Part shown: in pieces, positions 30,030 to 37,647 of the stretch | Position numbering within the stretch: position 1 is the stretch's first letter | Layout of the letters: the number at the start of each line of letters is the position of its first letter | Assembly: GCA_965232455.1 (NCBI GenBank) | Contig: OZ246981.1 | Coordinates: forward strand, 124,001 to 188,000 | Reading direction: 5' to 3' | DNA from: JBFGFX01 sp965232455 | GTDB lineage: Bacteria > Pseudomonadota > Gammaproteobacteria > Steroidobacterales > Woeseiaceae | DNA: 64,000 nucleotides | Position numbers and translations under genes: made by a program | Notes under the pieces: model-generated | The model's input: the letters and a program-made list of their open reading frames with translations, nothing else | Databases searched by the model: none | Told to the model about the DNA's origin: nothing

Positions 30030-30611
30030 ATGAGCGAATCGCTGGCCGTCATTGCCGGCCTTGGCAATCCGGAAGACCGTTATGCAGACACGCTGCACAA
30101 TGCGGGCTTCTGGTGCGTCGACGAATTGGCGCGGCGCGTGGGCGGGGTGTTCAAGTACGAAAAGCGTTTCGATTCGGACGTGTGCAAAGTGACGATCCAC
30201 GGCGCGGACGTCTGGCTGGTCAAACCGCAGAGCTACATGAACCTGAGCGGCCGGCCGATCCGCAGCGTGCTGGATTATTACCGGATCCCTGTGGATCGGC
30301 TGTTGGTCACCCACGACGAAATCGATTTGCCGCCGGGTACCGTGCGCTTGAAAAGCGGCGGCGGTCACGGCGGCCACAACGGCGTTCGGGACGTGATCCA
30401 ACACTGCGGCCGCGATTTCCTCAGGCTGCGTATCGGCGTGGGTCATCCGGGCGAAAAAGACAAGGTCACCGGGCACGTGCTCAGGCGCGCCGGCGGCGAC
30501 ATCGACCCGTTGTTGCAACGCAGCGTTGACGAGGCGGCGGACATCGTTCCGGTGCTGATCGACAAGGGTCTCAACGAGGCGATGAAAGAGCTACACACCA
30601 AGCCCTCGTAG
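30030..30611 (+). CDS. pth: Peptidyl-tRNA hydrolase
   Basis: A 193-residue Pth that frees tRNA from prematurely released peptidyl-tRNA. The catalytic histidine is H23 in YADTLHNAGFW after the GLGNPEDRY motif. The conserved aspartate lies in THDEIDLPPG and the asparagine in KSGGGHGGHNGVRD. The start at ATG 30030 has a GAG just upstream. It is followed by ychF after 30 bp. Confidence 0.97.
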   Translation: MSESLAVIAGLGNPEDRYADTLHNAGFWCVDELARRVGGVFKYEKRFDSDVCKVTIHGADVWLVKPQSYMNLSGRPIRSVLDYYRIPVDRLLVTHDEIDLPPGTVRLKSGGGHGGHNGVRDVIQHCGRDFLRLRIGVGHPGEKDKVTGHVLRRAGGDIDPLLQRSVDEAADIVPVLIDKGLNEAMKELHTKPS

Positions 30612-30641
30612 GGCCAACGTTCGATAACAAAGGCAACCCCC

Positions 30642-31733
30642 ATGGCCATCAAATGCGGCATCGTCGGATTGCCCAACGTCGGCAAATCGACCCTGTTCAA
30701 TGCGCTCACGGCGGCGGAAATCGCCGCGGAAAACTACCCGTTCTGCACGATCGAGCCGAACATCGGTGTGGTGCCGGTCCCCGACCCCCGCCTCGACGAG
30801 CTTGCCCGCATCGTGAATCCGGCAAAGATACTGCCGACAACGATGGAGTTCGTGGATATTGCGGGCCTCGTCGCGGGCGCGTCGAAAGGCGAGGGGCTCG
30901 GCAACCAGTTTCTTGCGAACATCCGCGAGACCAACGCGATTGCGCACGTCGTCCGCTGTTTCGAGAACGACGACGTTACGCACGTTACGGGCGCCATCGA
31001 CCCGCTCGACGACATTGAAACCATCAACACGGAACTTGCCCTGGCCGATCTCGAGTCGGTTGAAAAGCAGCTCTACAAGGCGGAACGCAACGCGAAGACG
31101 AACGAGAAGGCGGCCCTGGCGCGGCGGGATGCGCTCAAGAGGGCGAAGGCGCACCTGGACGAGGGACGTTCCATCAGGACGTTGGCGCTCGACGACAACG
31201 AGCGATTGATCCTGCGCGAATTGCAGCTGTTGACGGCCAAGCCGGTGATGTACATCGCGAACGTCGACGAAAACGGCTTCGACGACAATCCGCACCTCGA
31301 TGCGGTGCGGGCGCACGCTGCGGCCGAAGGCGCGGAACTCGTGCCGGTCTGTGCCGCCATCGAGGCGGAGATCGCACAACTCGACGATGCGGATAAAAAG
31401 GAATTCCTGGACGACCTCGGCCTGGAAGAGCCGGGCCTGAATCGCGTCATTCGGGGCGGCTACGCCTTGCTCGGGCTGCAAACTTTTTTTACGGCGGGGC
31501 CCAAAGAGGTGCGAGCCTGGACGACGAAGATCGGAGCAAAAGCGCCGCAGGCCGCCGGGGAGATTCACACCGATTTCGAGAAGGGTTTCATCCGCGCAGA
31601 GGTCATCGCCTACGACGATTTCGTCAACGGCAACGGTGAGCAGGGAGCGAAGGAGGCGGGCAAGTTGAGGCTCGAGGGGAAGGAATACGTCGTTCAGGAA
31701 GGCGACGTGATGCATTTCCGGTTCAACGTTTAG
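30642..31733 (+). CDS. ychF: Redox-responsive ribosome-associated ATPase YchF (OLA1 family)
   Basis: A 363-residue Obg-related P-loop protein. The P-loop is GLPNVGKSTLFNAL and switch II is DIAGLVAGASKGEGLG. A coiled-coil insertion lies at about 130-190 and the C-terminal TGS domain ends ADVMHF-like (EGDVMHFRFNV). YchF binds ATP in preference to GTP and interacts with ribosomes. It closes the plus-strand run and is convergent with the YdbT-like gene, only 8 bp away and with no visible terminator. Confidence 0.96.
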   Translation: MAIKCGIVGLPNVGKSTLFNALTAAEIAAENYPFCTIEPNIGVVPVPDPRLDELARIVNPAKILPTTMEFVDIAGLVAGASKGEGLGNQFLANIRETNAIAHVVRCFENDDVTHVTGAIDPLDDIETINTELALADLESVEKQLYKAERNAKTNEKAALARRDALKRAKAHLDEGRSIRTLALDDNERLILRELQLLTAKPVMYIANVDENGFDDNPHLDAVRAHAAAEGAELVPVCAAIEAEIAQLDDADKKEFLDDLGLEEPGLNRVIRGGYALLGLQTFFTAGPKEVRAWTTKIGAKAPQAAGEIHTDFEKGFIRAEVIAYDDFVNGNGEQGAKEAGKLRLEGKEYVVQEGDVMHFRFNV

Positions 31734-31741
31734 TCCACCGC

Positions 31742-33277
31742 CTAATGCCACGCAAGCTCGCTGGATTCGACCTTGTAGAGAACGTAATCCCGAAGCCCGA
31801 ACGCGTCGCGCGCCGGCACGAACGGAATCCGCACGGAACCGGAGGCCAGAAAAAGCCGCGCCGTCGCCAATCCTCTTCGACGCTGAAACGGCGACTGCGT
31901 GACGTCCACGCGCTGCACTTTGTGGATGAGGTGCGCGATGACACGGTAGCCTATAACGCCGTCACGAACGGCGATGCCGTCGCTGCCGATGCGGACGCCG
32001 AGGCGCCGGTAACGCTGCCGGAAATACAGAAAGGCCAGCGGCACCCAGCTCAGAAACCAGAGCGCGTTCCAGCCTAGCGGCAGGGCAAACACGGCCGTCA
32101 GGGTGAAGGCAGGCAACAGGCCGAACAACAGGATGCGCGAGCGCAGGTAATACGGGGATACGCGCTGAAACAGGTCGGACCGCGGATCGAGGGTCGCGCC
32201 GTTGATTTTCCCGCTGAAACTCAGGTCCGCGATCTCCGGCAACAATCCGGGCTCGACAAGCGGAACGACGAAGTGTTTCGTGAGGTTCTGCCGGCCGCTC
32301 GCCGCCTGTTTGGCGCGTACCTTCAGCCGGTCGAACGCCCGGTGTAGCACGTTCTGGTTGACGTGCACGCTCTGAATCTTGGTGAAGCGCATCGCGTGCT
32401 CGTGGCGGGTGAGCAGTCCGCCGTTGGAGCGGAACTGTTCACCGTCGGTCTGCAGCTCAAAACGGTGATAGCGAAGAAACGCGCCGATGATCGATACGAG
32501 CATGAGGACCGCCACCACCGCCACGATCAACAGAACGAGTAGCCCGGCGCCCTCCGCGACACCGATCTCGCTGACCTGTATCGCCGCATCGGCTACGTCC
32601 TCTTCATCCAAACGCGCTTCGAGCGCGTCCGTCAGGGGGCCGACAACCGGCGCCAGGAAGGCAAGGAGTATCAGCGAGCGGTTGCTGGACAGCCCGACCT
32701 TGACCACGTCCGCAAACCCGAACCGAAGCAACCGGCGTAGTGCGGCACCGGGCGCAGTGGGCTCATCCGTTTCGGAGATTTGCTGATTTCGCGCGGCGAT
32801 GACGGTACCGAGACGTTCCTTCAGCTCATCCGCCAGTGTAAGCGTGATGCCGGGTAGCACGCCTTCCTGCTGCGACGATCCGGCGGTGTCGAAACGAACC
32901 GTCGTCAGGTGAAAAAAGCGAAACAGAAGAGTCTGCTCCGTATTCACGGCTTGTATGCGGTCGAACTTGATGTCGACCTGTGTCCTGTTGATCACACCGT
33001 CGCGGATCAGGATCGACTCGTCTCCGACCTGGAAACGAAAAAACAGGTATCTGAGAATCGCGATCGCTACCGTGATAATGATGAACGCGGACACGCCGAT
33101 CACCGCCTTGCTGGCCAGGTCGCCTTTGTAGGCGACCAGAAAGGCGGCCAGGGGCGCGAACGACTGGATGGCGTTCTTGGCGATCGCCTCGTAGAGTTTG
33201 CCGAGGAAATAGACGGCCGCCAGGGGCGAGGTGCGCCGCCACGGCTTCCGGTCAGTGTCGCTCAACGACGGCTCCAA
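31742..33277 (-). CDS. YdbT-like PH-domain membrane protein
   Basis: A 511-residue membrane protein with three bacterial PH (bPH2) domains, each following a pair of membrane helices. The first domain shows ESILIRDGVINRTQVDIKFDRIQAVN and the third IGSDGIAVRDGVIGYRVIAHLIHKVQRV. It pairs with the smaller YdbS-like gene, whose 3' end it overlaps by 26 bases. This gene pair is widespread, but its function is poorly defined (envelope or antimicrobial resistance roles have been proposed in Bacillus). The start is a TTG at 33277; no ATG offers a better choice. Confidence 0.85.
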   Translation of the reverse strand: MEPSLSDTDRKPWRRTSPLAAVYFLGKLYEAIAKNAIQSFAPLAAFLVAYKGDLASKAVIGVSAFIIITVAIAILRYLFFRFQVGDESILIRDGVINRTQVDIKFDRIQAVNTEQTLLFRFFHLTTVRFDTAGSSQQEGVLPGITLTLADELKERLGTVIAARNQQISETDEPTAPGAALRRLLRFGFADVVKVGLSSNRSLILLAFLAPVVGPLTDALEARLDEEDVADAAIQVSEIGVAEGAGLLVLLIVAVVAVLMLVSIIGAFLRYHRFELQTDGEQFRSNGGLLTRHEHAMRFTKIQSVHVNQNVLHRAFDRLKVRAKQAASGRQNLTKHFVVPLVEPGLLPEIADLSFSGKINGATLDPRSDLFQRVSPYYLRSRILLFGLLPAFTLTAVFALPLGWNALWFLSWVPLAFLYFRQRYRRLGVRIGSDGIAVRDGVIGYRVIAHLIHKVQRVDVTQSPFQRRRGLATARLFLASGSVRIPFVPARDAFGLRDYVLYKVESSELAWH

Positions 33278-33818
33278 CCTTGTCGAGGATGTGTACGCGC
33301 AGGCGCTCCGCGACGTCCGCCGACAGGCCGTCGATCTTCAGGTCGCCGCCGGCACCGCCCGCGGTGAATATCTTGAGATTCGCGATGCCGTAGCGCCGGT
33401 CGAGCGGCGCACTGTCTTTTTCGACATGCTGGATACGGTTGTAGGGGATTGCCGTTACCGTGCGCCATAAGACGCCTGATCTGAAGACGATGTCTTTGTC
33501 TCGCACCGCATAGCCTTTGCGGGGCACGGCAATGGCGGGCCACGAGAGCGACGGGATAGCGACAACCGCGGGGAAGAGCCAGAGCCAGCCCAGTCTCAGG
33601 CCGGCGCCGCTTTCCTGGGCGGCGAAGCCGGCGATAACCTGTACGGCGGCAACCGCGGCCGCGATGAACGCGATGCTGATGATTGCTCTCACAACCAGAA
33701 GCCGGACGAGCTTGTCGTCGAGGCTTCGCCAGCGGAGGTCGTCAACCGTCGGTAAGTCGTCCAGCTCGATCTCGGCGTTCTCGAACACGGTTTGGCGGTC
33801 CCCGGGGAAACGGGTCAT
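33252..33818 (-). CDS. YdbS-like PH-domain membrane protein
   Basis: A 188-residue protein with two membrane helices (about 45-100) followed by one bPH2 domain (RKGYAVRDKDIVFRSGVLWRT, then IPYNRIQHVE). This is the arrangement of YdbS. I chose ATG 33818; the open frame extends to 33929 but the extra sequence is low-complexity arginine and proline. It is translated just before the YdbT-like partner, with overlapping ends. Confidence 0.83.
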   Translation of the reverse strand: MTRFPGDRQTVFENAEIELDDLPTVDDLRWRSLDDKLVRLLVVRAIISIAFIAAAVAAVQVIAGFAAQESGAGLRLGWLWLFPAVVAIPSLSWPAIAVPRKGYAVRDKDIVFRSGVLWRTVTAIPYNRIQHVEKDSAPLDRRYGIANLKIFTAGGAGGDLKIDGLSADVAERLRVHILDKVGAVVERH

Positions 33819-33976
33819 TATATAGGCCCGCGTCGCGGATAGTGCCGGCCGGGGCGGCCGGATCGCCGCAGGCCGAGCGCCCTGGGTCGCCACTCGGCGC
33901 CTTGACAGCGGGGCTGGGCCAACGGACAATTCCCGGCCTTCGCGGGCACGATGTCGCCCGTAAGCCCTCCGAAAAT

Positions 33977-34053
33977 GGTGATGTAGCTCAGATGGTTAGA
34001 GCGGCGGACTCATAACCCGCAGGTCGGTGGTTCAATTCCACCCATCACCACCA
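33977..34053 (+). tRNA. tRNA-Met (anticodon CAT)
   Basis: The acceptor GGTGATG (33977-33983) pairs with CATCACC (34043-34049), then A and an encoded CCA. The D arm is AGCTCAGATGGTTAGAGC, the anticodon loop CTCATAA carries CAT, and the T arm has GGTTCAATTCC. The anticodon stem GCGGA/CCCGC closes with an A-C mismatch next to the loop. The acceptor starts with a G-C pair and lacks initiator features, so it is an elongator Met or, less likely, the lysidine-modified Ile2 species. The CAT anticodon cannot separate these by eye. Confidence 0.9.
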
Positions 34054-34064
34054 CTTAACTAGGG

Positions 34065-35357
34065 TGTTAACCGGTCACATGGTTTACACCTTGTTCCGGA
34101 CACATGGTTAACACTTTGTCCGGTACGAACGGATTGGGGCCGGGTTCCACCCGGCCCCGTTCATTATCGAAGTATCCTAAATCATAGTCGAGGAAGCTGA
34201 CCAGCCAGATCTGGTCCTCGATCTCTCTAACGCCCACGGTTTGTCCGGCGAAGGCGGTCGAGAGGTTGATTTTACGTCGGCCGATGCAGATACGGCCGCA
34301 GCCGGTGACGCGGATCGCCCGGTCATGGAACGGATAGTCCGGCGGACTCGGTGGTTCGTAGACGCGAGCTGAAGGTGTATAGAGATCACCGGGGTAGGCG
34401 CCATCGAGCGCTTGATGAGGCCGCTCGTTGTTGTAAACCCCGATGAAGGCGTCGAAGCGCTCCTGTTGTTGAAGGAAGTTGAAGGCGGCAGGCTTCGTAG
34501 CCTCCTGCTTGAGGGTTAGATGCATGCGTTCGTGACGGCCGTTCTGCTCAGGATGGCCGGGCTTGATGCGCTGCAGGCTGATGCCTAAGCGCAACCACCA
34601 GACCGAGAGCCGAGTGAGGCCAAAGAGCGCATTGCCGGAAGCGAACGGCACACCATTATCGGTGCGGATGGCGCTGGGCAGGCCGAAGTCCCTGAAAGCT
34701 CTTTCAAAAATGGTAAAGGCGATGTCCGCTTTGGTGGACTTCACGCCTTCGCAGCCGATCAGGTATCGGGAGCTGTAGTCGGAGATCGTGAGCGGGTAGC
34801 AGTACTGCTTGTTGCCGAGCATGAACTCGCCCTTGTAGTCGGCACACCAGAGCTCGTTTGGCTGGTGTGCAGCGACCAGCGGCGTTCCTTCAGCCTTGTA
34901 GCGACGGCGTTTCTTTCGCTTCACGAGGCCATGGCGGTCCAGCACGGCGTGGATAGTGCTGATGGCAGGCGTTGGCACCATCGGGAACTGCTTGATCAGC
35001 TTGTCGCGGATCTTGCGGGCGCCCCAAGTGTCGTGTTCCTTCCTGATCCCGAGAATCGTACGCTCGACCTGGTAGGGTAGGCGGTTGGCCTGCCGGTACG
35101 GCGCCCGGCTACGGTCGTTCAGGCCCTGAAGGCCGCAGTCTTTGTATCGGTTGAAAATCTTGTAGCCAGTGACGCGGCTAATCCCAAACTCCCGGCACAG
35201 TGGGGCCATCTTCTCGCCCTCGAGCAGCCTGGCTATGAAACGAAGTCTCTCATCCATCGGTTTACACTCTTTCCAGGGCATCCGGGGGCTCCCCAAATGC
35301 CGTAATGTGTAAACCATGTGTCCGGAACAATCTGTAAGCTATGTGTCGAGTAGCTCA
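34065..35357 (-). mobile_element. IS481-family insertion sequence
   Basis: A complete-looking insertion sequence of about 1.3 kb lying 11 bp behind tRNA-Met. Its ends carry imperfect inverted repeats: 34073-34114 against 35307-35348, 35 of 42 positions identical. Each repeat contains two tandem copies of a GACACATGGTTTACAC-like box, presumably transposase-binding sites. One transposase frame fills the interior. Exact termini and a target duplication could not be fixed; CTAG occurs near both edges (34059 and 35366) but is not convincing as a duplication. Confidence 0.85.
34067..35281 (-). CDS. IS481-family transposase
   Basis: A 404-residue DDE transposase starting MPWKECKPMDERLRF, a common N-terminus in this family. 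It has an N-terminal helix-turn-helix (CREFGISRVTGYKIFNRY) and an integrase core with catalytic residues in WCADYKGEF (D), IRTDNGVPF (D) and HPEQNGRHERMH (E). No frameshift or stop interrupts it, so it is likely active. Its last codons lie inside the left terminal repeat. An upstream in-frame start at 35317 would extend into the right terminal repeat and is less likely. Confidence 0.93.
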   Translation of the reverse strand: MPWKECKPMDERLRFIARLLEGEKMAPLCREFGISRVTGYKIFNRYKDCGLQGLNDRSRAPYRQANRLPYQVERTILGIRKEHDTWGARKIRDKLIKQFPMVPTPAISTIHAVLDRHGLVKRKKRRRYKAEGTPLVAAHQPNELWCADYKGEFMLGNKQYCYPLTISDYSSRYLIGCEGVKSTKADIAFTIFERAFRDFGLPSAIRTDNGVPFASGNALFGLTRLSVWWLRLGISLQRIKPGHPEQNGRHERMHLTLKQEATKPAAFNFLQQQERFDAFIGVYNNERPHQALDGAYPGDLYTPSARVYEPPSPPDYPFHDRAIRVTGCGRICIGRRKINLSTAFAGQTVGVREIEDQIWLVSFLDYDLGYFDNERGRVEPGPNPFVPDKVLTMCPEQGVNHVTG

Positions 35358-35362
35358 TAGCT

Positions 35363-35398
35363 GACCTAGCAGGCGATGTCGCCGCTAGGTCGGTTTTT
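35363..35398 (+). terminator. Intrinsic terminator, probably of tRNA-Met, displaced by the IS
   Basis: GACCTAGC (35363-35370) pairs with GCTAGGTC (35384-35391), and an inner GGCGA/TCGCC stem extends it. GG and five T residues follow. It points in the plus direction, yet the only plus-strand transcript upstream is tRNA-Met, 1.3 kb away across the insertion sequence. Without the insertion it would sit about 20 bp behind the tRNA. The minus-strand gene at 35397 ends on its edge. Confidence 0.75.
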
Positions 35399-36155
35399 AT
35401 GTAGTTGTTGCGTGTTCCCGGCCTATTAGCTCCGCCAGATTCAGCACGGCTTTGCCATTGACATCATACCCGAACGGTCGCCAGACTATAAAGGTCGCGC
35501 TATCGAGCTGGAATTCGATCACGCGGTGCGGTGCGTCGGAGTGCATGCCGTCGGCACCGTTGTTAACTGCCTCGATCAGTGCCCTGAATTCAGCTACCTC
35601 TTTGTCAAGTTCGCCGTCCGTGACCGCGACGATACTCTCTGAATTCAACTTTGCGGACATCCCGAGCGTACCAAGAACAGGACCGGGCGCTGTTAGCTGA
35701 AGCACACCTAAGACGTCTCGCGACGTGATTTCCTTAATGCTACCCGGATCAGGAAATCGATGTGTCTCTTTTCGCAACTCGGCGTAGGTATTAGAACCAA
35801 AGACCAATGGGCCGTTCTTCAGCATGTATTGAGGCGGCGAATACTCGTTCATCTCCCACTCGCCTTCCTGCATGGCGTCGATCGCCGGTATGAAAACGAC
35901 ATTGTCACCGAATCGTCGAATTGCTACCCACGAACCAGGCTCGCAACCAGTAACACCACAGGATTGGCAAACAAGGACTTGTACCAAACCGTCGGAGAAT
36001 TCGAGCAGCTCAACGGCATTTGCCAATCTAGTGCCGCCTGAACGCACTTCAGTCGCGTTGAAGCGACCTTGCCCAGATGAACTAAAGTCGAGACATCGAC
36101 GAACTAATTTAACGTCTGAAACCAGCATTGGGACCTTTCTGCATTGCTGCGCCAT
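35397..36155 (-). CDS. Hypothetical protein of unknown family
   Basis: A 252-residue soluble protein that I do not recognise. Visible features are a cysteine-rich block near residue 65 (VLVCQSCGVTGCEPGSW), which might bind metal, a C-terminal segment VIEFQLDSATFIVWRPFGYDVNGK, and an acidic overall composition; there is no signal peptide or membrane helix. Base composition is visibly lower in GC than the surrounding core genes, suggesting transfer. A start at ATG 36128, with AAAGG upstream, is equally possible. It resembles stand-alone or immunity-like accessory genes in size and setting, but no function can be assigned. Confidence 0.7.
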   Translation of the reverse strand: MAQQCRKVPMLVSDVKLVRRCLDFSSSGQGRFNATEVRSGGTRLANAVELLEFSDGLVQVLVCQSCGVTGCEPGSWVAIRRFGDNVVFIPAIDAMQEGEWEMNEYSPPQYMLKNGPLVFGSNTYAELRKETHRFPDPGSIKEITSRDVLGVLQLTAPGPVLGTLGMSAKLNSESIVAVTDGELDKEVAEFRALIEAVNNGADGMHSDAPHRVIEFQLDSATFIVWRPFGYDVNGKAVLNLAELIGREHATTT

Positions 36156-36206
36156 TTACGACTTCCGAAGCCGCTACATGGAGCCTACTCCATCGATCTG
36201 AGAGAA

Positions 36207-36409
36207 CTAGACCGCCTTCTTCCAGTCATTCTGGAGTAAAGGGCCAACGGTGCTGCCGTCGAACAATAACGACATATCGCCCAAAAAAGAACCCAGGCCA
36301 TTCGATGACATCAGGCGATAGCATTTCTCGATAAATGCGAACAGCGCCAGATAGACTTCGTCGCGTGCAAGGGGTTAAATTGTCGATCATAGTCCGCGTT
36401 ATTCTGCAT
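36207..36409 (-). pseudogene. Frameshifted small gene (reconstructed), unknown family
   Basis: From ATG 36409 the minus strand encodes MQNNADYDRQFNPL, then hits a C4 run (36371-36374). In the next frame it continues as ARDEVYLALFAFIEKCYRL, then SSNGLGSFLGDMSLLFDG, ending with DWKKAV and TAG at 36207-36209. The second part has no start codon of its own, an amphipathic helix and a strongly protein-like composition. One extra C in the run would join both into a 67-residue product. It fits a small acidic accessory protein, possibly of immunity type; the family is not identified. The interval 36156-36484 holds nothing else convincing. Confidence 0.55.
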
Positions 36410-36484
36410 TACTCGGGAGCTGCGTCTCAGTTTCGCGTTGATAAGGTCAATACACTTATAGACCTAATCCGGTGAGATAGAAAT

Positions 36485-37042
36485 ATGGACGCTTTGATCC
36501 TCATACTCTTAGCGGTTGGCGTCGTCGCTGTGTTGGCGCTGCTACGGTCTCGCTCTGGATCTCGTCAACGGTTCGGCCCCCAACTCAACTACGAGCGTCG
36601 CGCGGCCCTGTTCACGCGAGCTGAACGGTCGTTCCTCGGTGTTCTCGACCAGGCGGCGGGGAGTGAGTACCGGGTCTTTGGAAAGGTACGCGTCGCCGAT
36701 GTATTGAAGGTCTCTCGGGCAGTTGGCAAATCAGATTGGCAGTCAGCTTTCAACAAAATTAACTGCAAGCACTTCGATTTCGTACTTGTAGATCCCGACA
36801 CGCTCGACTTCAAGGCCGTCATAGAGCTGAACGACAAGAGCCACCGTTCAGAGAAGCGAGCAATGCGAGATCAGTTCATTCGGGAGGCATGCCAGGGCGC
36901 TGAGCTACCTCTCATCGAGGTGGAGGCCAAGCGAGCCTACTCGGTGGCAGAGATTAGAGAAACACTCGTAAAGCCCGGGCTTGAGTTGCCGGATGGTGAT
37001 GGTCGGATTGCCCCGACTCTTAAGAAGACTCGAATAAGCTGA
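36485..37042 (+). CDS. DUF2726 domain protein, membrane-anchored
   Basis: A 185-residue protein with one N-terminal membrane helix (ALILILLAVGVVAVLALL) and a DUF2726 domain (about 40-170). That domain resembles restriction-endonuclease-like folds, with the block CKHFDFVLVDPDTLDFKAVIELNDKSH containing candidate D...ExN catalytic positions. Proteins of this type occur in mobile and defence-rich regions, but function is unknown. It is the only intact plus-strand gene in the lower-GC patch behind tRNA-Met. Confidence 0.85.
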   Translation: MDALILILLAVGVVAVLALLRSRSGSRQRFGPQLNYERRAALFTRAERSFLGVLDQAAGSEYRVFGKVRVADVLKVSRAVGKSDWQSAFNKINCKHFDFVLVDPDTLDFKAVIELNDKSHRSEKRAMRDQFIREACQGAELPLIEVEAKRAYSVAEIRETLVKPGLELPDGDGRIAPTLKKTRIS

Positions 37043-37093
37043 GAAAATCGCGAACCGCATTTCGAATCTGATCCGTATGCATTGACCAGCCAT

Positions 37094-37113
37094 AGCTTCG
37101 GTATGCCGAAGCT
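37094..37113. terminator. Perfect hairpin between convergent genes
   Basis: AGCTTCGG (37094-37101) and CCGAAGCT (37106-37113) form an 8-bp stem with a TATG loop. It lies between the ends of the DUF2726 gene (plus) and the degraded gene at 37114 (minus). There is no T-run on the plus side, so it is a weak bidirectional terminator candidate. Confidence 0.4.
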
Positions 37114-37527
37114 TCAAAACCACTCAACTTCCATTTCACGCAAACAACCATACGGAAGATCTGGCTGTTCTTCTCTAGCTCGAAACCGCCCACCGACTGC
37201 CACTGTCGTGGAACCAGCTTTGATGGATGATTGCACCTGCGCCTCTAGTTCGTCATACCTTGAGTCGACACCACCATGGCCCGGATGTGTTTCGTTCGAT
37301 TCCTGCCCGGAGTGAAATCGTTTCTCCCACGCTCAGTAAATCGCCCATTGCTCTTGCGCTAGCTCCAGTGTTCGATGATCAATTGGAGTGAGCTTAAACT
37401 CGTTGATGTAGTCGTCCTTGTTGTCGCTGAACGATGACTCGAAGTAGTGAGGTTTGCCGTGGTAGTTCGCAATTCCGCTGCGAACGCCGTCGTAGATGGC
37501 CCACACCACATAGACATGTTCAGTCAT
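37114..37527 (-). pseudogene. Hypothetical gene interrupted by one in-frame TGA
   Basis: The frame starts MTEHVYVVWAIYDGVRSGIA at 37527 and stops at a TGA (37333-37335) after ELAQEQWAIY. Reading past it in the same frame gives AWEKRFHSGQESNETHPGHG, then DSRYDELEAQVQSSI and finally CLREMEVEW before a natural TGA at 37114-37116, about 137 codons in total. The continuation is clearly protein-like. The simplest reading is a CGA to TGA nonsense change. I recall the layout (a KPHYFES-like block, a W-x-I-x-x-x-WEK helix, an ELEVEW end) from uncharacterised bacterial proteins, but no function is known. A truncated 64-residue product may still be made. Confidence 0.7.
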
Positions 37528-37647
37528 TGACTCAGGATATCCGCTCTTTTACTCATTCACAAAAAGGGGAACTTGCCCGTTTGCAGGACGGAGTGAAGGA
37601 TACGGTAGGCGTGGTGCGCAGATTCTTGCTGGTCGATATCGCGAGAG

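Noticed and set aside
34059..35369. CTAG at both edges of the IS481 element as a target duplication
   Set aside because: The right copy lies about 9 bp beyond the apparent repeat end and is part of the terminator stem, so it is not a clean duplication.
33977..37640. Integrative island with tRNA-Met as attachment site
   Set aside because: No integrase and no repeat of the tRNA 3' end was found downstream; the patch is better described as IS-associated accessory DNA.
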